From the NCBI RefSeq assembly GCF_002916655.1, contig NZ_PPSM01000014.1:682001-746000 (forward strand): a stretch of DNA of 64,000 nucleotides, given 5' to 3'. The notes beneath the pieces are model-generated. The model ran no database searches, was not told where the DNA came from, and saw only the letters and a list, made by a program, of their open reading frames with translations. Below, piece by piece: positions 58,256-64,000 of the stretch (its first letter is position 1; each line of letters begins with the position of its first letter). Both the position numbers and the translations under genes were made by a program. The stretch is from Novosphingobium sp. HII-3. GTDB taxonomy: Bacteria; Pseudomonadota; Alphaproteobacteria; Sphingomonadales; Sphingomonadaceae.

Positions 58256-59148
58256 TTGCGGCCCTCATCGGAAAGGCGGTCTTCAAATCGCACTTGCGCA
58301 GCCTTGGCGTAAGCGCGGCAGGCGCTGGCATCCGACAGGGGTTTGCGGCCTGCGAAGCGCTCCATCATTGCGCTTTGGCCGGGATGGGGCGTCAGGAGGA
58401 TGTCGCAGGGAAGGCCGGCCATGACCGGCAGCCCGCGCCGGATCTGCGCCACGCGGGCGGGGTGATCGCTGAACCGGTATCCATCGGCGGAGATCGTGGA
58501 GGAGCTGTCGGCGTACGTGATCGTGCGGCAGTTGCCTGCGCCTGCGCAGGATCGCCATGTCCAGCTTGTCGAGCCCGGCGCGTGGACGGGTGTCGCATGG
58601 GCGGTCAGGGCGATGGAGCCGACGGCCACCGTGTCTGCGTCCTTCAGCGTACGGGCGACGACTGCGGGCGCGATAGGGTCAAGGACGGCAAACTGGGGAT
58701 CATCCCTGTGGGGGCGGCCGCTTTCCAGGGCCGCCTTCTGCGTTGCCAGTGCGGCTATCCTTGCACCTGTGGCCTTCTGAAGCGCCGCGAGCGCTCCGAC
58801 GTGATCGAAATGTTCGTGGCTGGTCACGATCCAGCGGATGTCCCTGGGGTCGATGCCGGCGCGACGGATGCTGGAGAGCACCAGGGGCGCAGCCGTGGGC
58901 ACGCCGGCGTCGACGAGCACGTGGCCCTCTTTCCCGGTCACCAGGATGGCGGAGATGCCGCACGTGCCTACGTAGAAGGTGTTGCCGAATATGCGGGCAG
59001 GCGGAGCCGGGGCGTCCCACGCGTCGTTTCCGGCGCAGGCCTGCGCAAGGGCAGGGAGCGAACCTGTGTCCGGCGTCGCTCCGTATGCGGCATGGGAAGC
59101 CAGAGCCGAAGCGATCCCCAGGCCGGCGATAAATAGACTGCGATTCAT
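58252..59148 (-). CDS. Subclass B3 metallo-beta-lactamase
   Basis: A 298-residue exported enzyme with signal peptide (ends AAYG, residue 23). All zinc ligands expected for subclass B3 are present: H111, H113, D115 and H116 in HEHFDH, H189 in TPVHAPGSTSW, and H255 in LLTPHPG. The usual TPGHTPG motif has valine in place of glycine before H189. Related enzymes (for example MIM-1 from Novosphingobium) are chromosomal and hydrolyse broad beta-lactams; activity here is predicted, not shown. It is coupled to prmA and divergent from sdhC. No mobile element is near, so it looks intrinsic. Confidence 0.87.
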   Translation of the reverse strand: MNRSLFIAGLGIASALASHAAYGATPDTGSLPALAQACAGNDAWDAPAPPARIFGNTFYVGTCGISAILVTGKEGHVLVDAGVPTAAPLVLSSIRRAGIDPRDIRWIVTSHEHFDHVGALAALQKATGARIAALATQKAALESGRPHRDDPQFAVLDPIAPAVVARTLKDADTVAVGSIALTAHATPVHAPGSTSWTWRSCAGAGNCRTITYADSSSTISADGYRFSDHPARVAQIRRGLPVMAGLPCDILLTPHPGQSAMMERFAGRKPLSDASACRAYAKAAQVRFEDRLSDEGRK

Positions 59149-59296
59149 GAGCGCTCCTTTAGAGCGCGGGTTTAGCAGTGACCAGTCCGGCGAGGGCATG
59201 GGTGCGATACCCTTGCACCGTGGCTCGATTTGTCTAAGGGGGCTTGCATGAGGGCAGTTCATGACACTGCCGCAGGCAAGGGGATTCGTAAGCGCC

Positions 59297-59692
59297 ATGG
59301 CAAATGCCGGGACCAAGAACCGTCCGCTCTCGCCGCACCTCCAGATCTGGAAGTGGGGCCCGCACATGTTCGTGTCGATCCTGCATCGCATCACCGGCGA
59401 TGGCATGGCCCTTGTAGGCCTCGGTGTGCTGTTGTGGTGGCTCGGAGCGCTCGCGGGAGGCCCTGCTTCCTACGCGACGTTCGCCTGGGCCATGACGACG
59501 CCGATCGGCTACCTGGTGCTCGTGGGCATATCGTGGGCTTTCTTCTCGCACATGTGCAGCGGTCTTCGCCACCTCGTGCTGGACACCGGCGCAGGTTACG
59601 AGCTCAAGGTCAACAAGACCTGGGCCACCATCTGCCCGATCGCGGGCGTGCTGCTGACCATCGCCTTCTGGGCGATCCTGCTGCTTCGCTGA
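59297..59692 (+). CDS. sdhC: Succinate dehydrogenase cytochrome b556 subunit
   Basis: A 131-residue membrane anchor starting MANAGTKNRPLSPHLQIWKW. SILHRITG and SHMCSGLRHLVLD contain the conserved quinone-site and heme-ligand residues, and three membrane helices are visible. It begins the sdhCDA operon. ATG 59297 fits the family; an earlier GTG-type start at 59261 would add 12 residues. Confidence 0.95.
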   Translation: MANAGTKNRPLSPHLQIWKWGPHMFVSILHRITGDGMALVGLGVLLWWLGALAGGPASYATFAWAMTTPIGYLVLVGISWAFFSHMCSGLRHLVLDTGAGYELKVNKTWATICPIAGVLLTIAFWAILLLR

Positions 59693-59703
59693 GGTAAGGA
59701 AAC

Positions 59704-60087
59704 ATGGGTAACGGAACCTCCATCGGTCGCGTACGCGGCCTCGGCTCGGCCAAGGGCGGCGTGCATCACTGGCTGGTGCACCGCTTCACGGCTCTCAGCA
59801 ACCTGCTGACTGTCCTCTTCCTCGTGGTGTCGATCCTGCTGTTGCCTGACATGTCGTACGGCACGGTGGTCGAGTGGATCTCGCGGCCCGTCCCGGCGGT
59901 GATGATCATCCTGCTGGTGGTCTCGGTCTTCTGGCACGCCCGGCTCGGTCTCCAGATCCTCATCGAAGACTACGTCCACGACGCGAACAAGCTGTTCCTG
60001 CTGATCGCGCTTAACCTGGCCGCCATCGGCGGCGGCGCCTTCGGCGTCTTCTGCGTCATTCGCCTCGCGCTGGGAGCTCACGCATAA
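59704..60087 (+). CDS. sdhD: Succinate dehydrogenase membrane anchor subunit
   Basis: A 127-residue protein with three membrane helices. [13 protein letters not shown] and [19 protein letters not shown] carry the conserved quinone and heme residues. It follows sdhC by 11 bases with GAGGTAAGG as ribosome site, and its TAA overlaps the sdhA ATG by one base. Confidence 0.95.
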   Translation: MGNGTSIGRVRGLGSAKGGVHHWLVHRFTALSNLLTVLFLVVSILLLPDMSYGTVVEWISRPVPAVMIILLVVSVFWHARLGLQILIEDYVHDANKLFLLIALNLAAIGGGAFGVFCVIRLALGAHA

Positions 60088-61895
60088 TGTCCGCGCCCGC
60101 ATACAAGATCATCGACCACACTTACGACACCGTCGTCGTCGGCGCCGGCGGTTCGGGCCTGCGCGCCACCATGGGTTCGGCCGAAGCCGGCCTGAGGACG
60201 GCGTGCATCACCAAAGTGTTCCCGACCCGCTCGCACACCGTGGCGGCGCAGGGCGGCATTGCCGCCAGCCTCAAGAACAACACGCCCGACCACTGGACCT
60301 GGCACATGTACGACACCGTCAAGGGGTCGGACTGGCTGGGTGACCAGGATGCGATCGAGTACATGGTGCGCGAGGCTCCGGCTGCGGTCTACGAACTGGA
60401 GCACGCAGGCGTGCCCTTCAGCCGCAACGCGGACGGTACGATCTACCAGCGCCCCTTCGGCGGCCACATGCAGAACATGGGCGAAGGCCCGCCGGTACAG
60501 CGTACTTGCGCGGCTGCCGACCGTACCGGCCACGCCATGCTTCATGCGCTGTACCAGCAGTCGCTGAAGTATGCGGCGGACTTCTTCATCGAATACTTCG
60601 CGATCGACCTGATCATGGAGAACGGGAAGTGCGTCGGCGTGATCGCGCTGTGCATGGACGACGGCACGATCCACCGCTTCCGCGCGCAGGCTGTGGTGCT
60701 GGCCACCGGCGGCTATGGCCGCTGCTACTTCACCGCGACCTCGGCCCATACCTGCACCGGCGACGGCGGCGGCATGGTGCTGCGTGCCGGCCTGCCGCTG
60801 CAGGACATGGAGTTCGTGCAGTTCCATCCGACCGGCATCTACGGCGCCGGCGTCCTCATCACCGAGGGCGCTCGCGGCGAAGGCGGCTACCTGACCAACT
60901 CCGAAGGTGAGCGCTTCATGGAGCGCTATGCACCGTCGGCCAAGGACCTTGCCAGCCGCGACGTTGTCTCGCGCTCGATGGCGATGGAGATCCGCGAAGG
61001 CCGCGGCGTCGGTCCGCACAAGGACCATATCTACCTGCACCTCGATCACATCGATCCCAAGGTTCTGGCGGAGCGCCTGCCCGGCATCACCGAGAGCGGC
61101 AAGATCTTCGCAGGCGTGGACCTCACGCGCCAGCCGCTGCCGGTGGTCCCCACGGTCCACTACAACATGGGCGGCATTCCCACGAACTACCACGGCGAAG
61201 TCATGACCATCGGTCCTGACGGCAACCCCGAAACGGTCGTTCCGGGTCTCTTCGCAGTGGGCGAGGCGGCCTGCGTCTCGGTCCACGGAGCGAACCGTCT
61301 GGGCTCGAACTCGCTGATCGATCTCGTGGTGTTCGGCCGTGCTACCGGCCACCGCCTCAAGGAACTGCTGACGCCCGAAGCCAAGCAGCCGGAACTGCCG
61401 AAGGACTCGGCAGACCTGGCCCTTACGCGCCTCGACCACTTCCGTCACGCCAAGGGCGGTTCCTCCACGGCGGAAATCCGCACCGAGATGCAGCGCACCA
61501 TGTCGCTGCACGCGGCGGTGTTCCGCACCGACGAGCTGATGGTCGAAGGCAAGGAAAAGCTTGCGCAGACTTATCAGCGGATGAACGATATCAGCGTCAG
61601 CGACCGTGGCCTGATCTGGAACTCCGACCTCGTCGAGACGATGGAGCTGGACAACCTGATCTCGCAGGCGACCGTGACGCTTCATAGCGCACAGAACCGC
61701 AAGGAAAGCCGCGGCGCACACGCGCATGAGGACTTCCCGAACCGGGACGATGCGGAGTGGATGAAGCACACCGCAACTTGGTTCAACGGCTGGGGCGGCA
61801 AGGGCGGCGAGGTCCGCATCGACTACCGTCCGGTCCACGAATACACGCTCACGGACGATGTCGAGTACATCAAGCCCAAGGCACGCGTGTACTGA
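60087..61895 (+). CDS. sdhA: Succinate dehydrogenase flavoprotein subunit
   Basis: A 602-residue flavoprotein with the FAD-binding [12 protein letters not shown], the covalent-FAD histidine in [16 protein letters not shown], and substrate-site motifs [21 protein letters not shown] (partly quoted) and [16 protein letters not shown]. It oxidises succinate to fumarate. The normal partner, the iron-sulfur subunit gene sdhB, does not follow: a strong terminator ends the transcript 35 bases later and the next gene is hdeD. Confidence 0.97.
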   Translation: MSAPAYKIIDHTYDTVVVGAGGSGLRATMGSAEAGLRTACITKVFPTRSHTVAAQGGIAASLKNNTPDHWTWHMYDTVKGSDWLGDQDAIEYMVREAPAAVYELEHAGVPFSRNADGTIYQRPFGGHMQNMGEGPPVQRTCAAADRTGHAMLHALYQQSLKYAADFFIEYFAIDLIMENGKCVGVIALCMDDGTIHRFRAQAVVLATGGYGRCYFTATSAHTCTGDGGGMVLRAGLPLQDMEFVQFHPTGIYGAGVLITEGARGEGGYLTNSEGERFMERYAPSAKDLASRDVVSRSMAMEIREGRGVGPHKDHIYLHLDHIDPKVLAERLPGITESGKIFAGVDLTRQPLPVVPTVHYNMGGIPTNYHGEVMTIGPDGNPETVVPGLFAVGEAACVSVHGANRLGSNSLIDLVVFGRATGHRLKELLTPEAKQPELPKDSADLALTRLDHFRHAKGGSSTAEIRTEMQRTMSLHAAVFRTDELMVEGKEKLAQTYQRMNDISVSDRGLIWNSDLVETMELDNLISQATVTLHSAQNRKESRGAHAHEDFPNRDDAEWMKHTATWFNGWGGKGGEVRIDYRPVHEYTLTDDVEYIKPKARVY

Positions 61896-61929
61896 TACGG
61901 CATTTCGCCGCATTGCGGTGAACGAGAGG

Positions 61930-61966
61930 AGGGCGGCGTAGCGGCAAGGCTACGCCGCCCTTTTTC
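61930..61966 (+). terminator. Strong intrinsic terminator of sdhCDA
   Basis: GGGCGGCGTAGC (61931-61942) pairs perfectly with GCTACGCCGCCC (61949-61960), with an extra A-T pair outside, followed by TTTTTCC. This is the clearest intrinsic terminator in the window. Confidence 0.92.
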
Positions 61967-62043
61967 CTTTTTTTGGCTGAACGGACCGGGAGCGGGCAAC
62001 TTCCAGATGGCTCGGGCATTGGGTTGTCCAGAAAGGACCGGTC

Positions 62044-62631
62044 ATGGAACGCACCGAACCAGATCCGCTGCTCACTCCAGACGTGGGGCATGATCCCGTC
62101 GTCCGCCAGATCGAGAGGACGCCCGGCAGTTCGTGGGGCTGGGTGATGGCCTATGGTCTGCTGCTCCTGCTGGTGGCGCTGATCGTCCTTGTGAACCCGC
62201 TGGTGTCGGGCGTCGCGACAGGGCTGCTTCTGGGTATCGCGCTGGTGGTTTGCGGCGTGGCGGCTTTGGCCGCTGGCTGGACCGCCCTGTCCAGGCGCGC
62301 CCGATGGACAGAGCTGCTGCTGGGCATTCTCGCTCTTCTCGCGGGGGTATTTGCAATTGCGAACCCGGTGGCCGGGGCACTTTCACTCGTCGTCGCGATC
62401 GGCTTCTGGCTGATCCTGTCGGGCGTGTTCCAGATTGCCTTCGCCGTTCGCGTGCGGGAGGATCGCGGTTGGCGGCTTCTGCTTGGCGGTCTGGACGTTG
62501 TGCTGGGGTTCATTCTCCTGCTCTCCGGCGCCTGGGTCGGCCTTGCTTTTCTAGCGACCTTGGTGGCGATCAGCTTCATCGTGCGCGGGGTATTCCTCAT
62601 CCAGCTGGCGCTTGCCCTCCGCAAAGCCTGA
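62044..62631 (+). CDS. HdeD family membrane protein (DUF308)
   Basis: A 195-residue protein with six membrane helices in three DUF308 pairs, such as MAYGLLLLLVALIVLVNPLV and ELLLGILALLAGVFAIANP. E. coli HdeD takes part in acid resistance at high cell density; the role here is unproven. AGAAAGGA precedes the ATG. It ends 68 bases before blaI and may be read through into it, but blaI has its own promoter. Confidence 0.85.
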   Translation: MERTEPDPLLTPDVGHDPVVRQIERTPGSSWGWVMAYGLLLLLVALIVLVNPLVSGVATGLLLGIALVVCGVAALAAGWTALSRRARWTELLLGILALLAGVFAIANPVAGALSLVVAIGFWLILSGVFQIAFAVRVREDRGWRLLLGGLDVVLGFILLLSGAWVGLAFLATLVAISFIVRGVFLIQLALALRKA

Positions 62632-62649
62632 CCAACCATTCATCTGCCG

Positions 62650-62684
62650 TTCACAATTACAGATGTAGTCGATTACATCTGTCA
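62650..62684 (+). promoter_or_regulatory. blaI promoter and BlaI-type operator
   Basis: ACAGATGTA (62659-62667) and TACATCTGT (62674-62682) form a perfect 9-bp dyad with a 6-base spacer, the TACA/TGTA pattern of BlaI/MecI operators. It lies inside a promoter with -35 TTCACA (62650-62655), a 17-base spacer and -10 TTACAT (62673-62678). This predicts autorepression. Confidence 0.75.
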
Positions 62685-62699
62685 ACATTGGAGCGGTGC

Positions 62700-63080
62700 G
62701 TGGACGCAGAGTTGCCCGAGCGGATTTCCGAAGCCGAACACGCGGTGATGGAGGCGCTTTGGGATGAAAGTCCCCTTACGGCCCAGGATGTCTGCAAGCG
62801 GGTCTGCGAGACCCGGGACTGGAGCCTGCCAACTGTCAAGACGCTGCTCTCGCGTCTGGTGGCGAAGCGGGCGCTCGACACCGAGGCTGATGGCAAGCGG
62901 TTCCTGTACACGCCGCGCATCCGGCGCGCGGATTATGTAGGCGCGGAAAGCCGCCGTCTCGTCGATCGCCTGTTCGGCGGACGAGCAGCGCCTCTGTTTG
63001 CACACCTCGCCGAGAGCGAGGCTCTTACGGACGACGACATAGCTGAAATCGAAGCCCTTCTGAGGGAGCTGAAGTCATGA
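62700..63080 (+). CDS. BlaI/MecI/CopY family repressor
   Basis: A 126-residue winged-helix repressor. ISEAEHAVMEALWDESPLTAQDV and WSLPTVKTLLSRLVAKRAL (quoted in part) are the family core, followed by the dimerisation helix region LVDRLFGGRAAPLFAHLAE. GTG 62700 is chosen because GGAG lies 6 bases upstream. The TGA overlaps the blaR1 ATG. In this family the partner protease inactivates the repressor after sensing a signal, often a beta-lactam. Confidence 0.9.
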   Translation: MDAELPERISEAEHAVMEALWDESPLTAQDVCKRVCETRDWSLPTVKTLLSRLVAKRALDTEADGKRFLYTPRIRRADYVGAESRRLVDRLFGGRAAPLFAHLAESEALTDDDIAEIEALLRELKS

Positions 63081-64000
63081 TCGATTGGCTTACCGATACG
63101 CTCGTCGCGACGGGTGTGCTCATGGGTCTGGTACTGGCTGTCCGGCGACCGGTCGTGCGGTGGTTCGGGCCGGGCGCGGCCTACGCCCTCTGGGCCTTGC
63201 CGATGATACGGCTTGTCATCCCGCCCCTGGTGGTGCGCCCGGAATTCGTTCCGCATTTCGACCTTGCGCTCGATACTGTCGAGGTGGGGCGGGGCGGCGG
63301 GCCGGAGGGGGAGGTTTCGTCTGTGGCAGGAACGCTGCCTATGACGGGCACACTGGCTGAGGGCATTGCCACACCCGTCGCAGAGCCCTCGTTCTGGTCT
63401 CAGGTGGACTTCGGCGCCATCGTCGCCGGTGTCTGGCTGAGCGGTGCTGCAGCCTTCATCATCTGGCGGGCTTTGACCTATCGCGGAATGCGCCGCGATC
63501 TGCTGGAAGGCGCGAAGCTGGTCGCCCGGGCCGACGCTGTCCGCATCGTCGAGACGCCGGCGGTGCGTGCGCCGCTCGCGTTCGGCATATTCGACAAGGT
63601 CATCGTGCTTCCGCAAGGCTTCCTCGCCGACGCCGACTGCGAAATATCGGATTTCGTCATCGCGCACGAGTTGGAGCACCACAAGGGCAATGACCTGCTT
63701 GCCCTCATACTCATGCAGCCGCTGTTCGCGCTGCACTGGTTCAATCCCCTTGGCTGGTCGGCCTGGCGAGCCGTTCGCGCGGACCAGGAGGCGTTCTGCG
63801 ATTCACGCGTGATGCTTGGTCGCAGTCGGGCGGAGAAGGCGCGTTACGGCCGCCTGATTGCTTCCATGACAGGCGATGCCCGGTTGAGCCTGGCTGCACC
63901 TATGGCGGGGCCGCTGTCATCGGGGAAGCCGATCATCCAGCGCCTGAAGGCGCTCGCCGCCAAGGAAGTCCCGATGACGCGGCGCATTCTCGGCCGCAGC
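63077..64000 (+). CDS. BlaR1-like M56 family membrane metallopeptidase, partial at window edge
   Basis: The frame from ATG 63077 stays open to the end of the window, giving 308 codons; the C-terminus is missing. Two N-terminal membrane helices, a loop, further helices and the zinc motif HELEHH (in AHELEHHKGND) followed by HWFNPLGW are typical of BlaR1/MecR1 proteases. It overlaps blaI by 4 bases (ATGA). Whether a penicillin-binding sensor domain follows cannot be seen, so the signal is unknown; the B3 metallo-beta-lactamase 4 kb away is one possible target. Confidence 0.9.
   Translation, partial: MIDWLTDTLVATGVLMGLVLAVRRPVVRWFGPGAAYALWALPMIRLVIPPLVVRPEFVPHFDLALDTVEVGRGGGPEGEVSSVAGTLPMTGTLAEGIATPVAEPSFWSQVDFGAIVAGVWLSGAAAFIIWRALTYRGMRRDLLEGAKLVARADAVRIVETPAVRAPLAFGIFDKVIVLPQGFLADADCEISDFVIAHELEHHKGNDLLALILMQPLFALHWFNPLGWSAWRAVRADQEAFCDSRVMLGRSRAEKARYGRLIASMTGDARLSLAAPMAGPLSSGKPIIQRLKALAAKEVPMTRRILGRS

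Overview
The window is ordinary chromosomal DNA of a high-GC alphaproteobacterium, most likely a sphingomonad (Novosphingobium, Sphingobium or a relative). The evidence is a CckA-type kinase, a SciP (DUF1153) CtrA inhibitor, a recA promoter with an alphaproteobacterial GTTC-N7-GTTC LexA box, a CtrA-like box in front of sciP, two large TonB-dependent receptors and a chromosomal subclass B3 metallo-beta-lactamase. I saw no insertion sequence, phage gene, integrase or CRISPR array. Genes are densely packed and many overlap by 4 bases (ATGA or GTGA).

Layout. (1) 1-6.45 kb is a glycan-type cluster: a GT9-like protein reads leftward out of the window, and rightward come a TIGR04290-type methyltransferase, a glycosidase-like protein with apparently permuted barrel order, inositol-3-phosphate synthase, a zinc alcohol dehydrogenase and a Gfo/Idh oxidoreductase. 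A DUF1003 membrane protein sits antisense inside the cluster. (2) 6.5-13.6 kb is mostly housekeeping: tRNA-Gln, a YghU-like GST, ilvE with a long leader holding a 19-codon ORF under an extreme Shine-Dalgarno sequence, a lipoprotein, tlyA, tspO, ubiK, recO and leuB. (3) 13.6-19.4 kb holds a polyprenyl-phosphate mannosyltransferase fused to GtrA, a DUF2238 membrane protein, a PMT-family glycosyltransferase, metZ, apaG and a LysR regulator. (4) 19.5-27.1 kb is an accessory unit: TonB siderophore-type receptor and M14 carboxypeptidase on one strand, divergent from an ABC ATPase with two permeases.

(5) 27.2-36.1 kb: an orphan hybrid kinase, rlmN, a small beta-barrel porin, then slt, greB, a TSUP transporter and an IalB-like protein. 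(6) 36.2-44.8 kb: dapA, smpB, DUF2062, cckA, recA and alaS. (7) 44.8-49.2 kb: an EamA exporter divergent from an Lrp regulator, a KefB-like antiporter and bamD. (8) 49.5-56.8 kb: a second TonB receptor, recN, a 2OG-Fe(II)-oxygenase-like protein and ligA. (9) 56.8-64 kb: sciP, prmA and a B3 metallo-beta-lactamase leftward; sdhCDA rightward, closed by a strong terminator with no sdhB; hdeD; then a blaI/blaR1 pair with a clear operator, blaR1 running off the right edge.

The stretches most likely to hold something undescribed are the inositol/glycan cluster with its permuted glycosidase, the receptor-peptidase-ABC unit, and the ilvE leader ORF. All functional calls come from reading motifs by eye; no database search was run.
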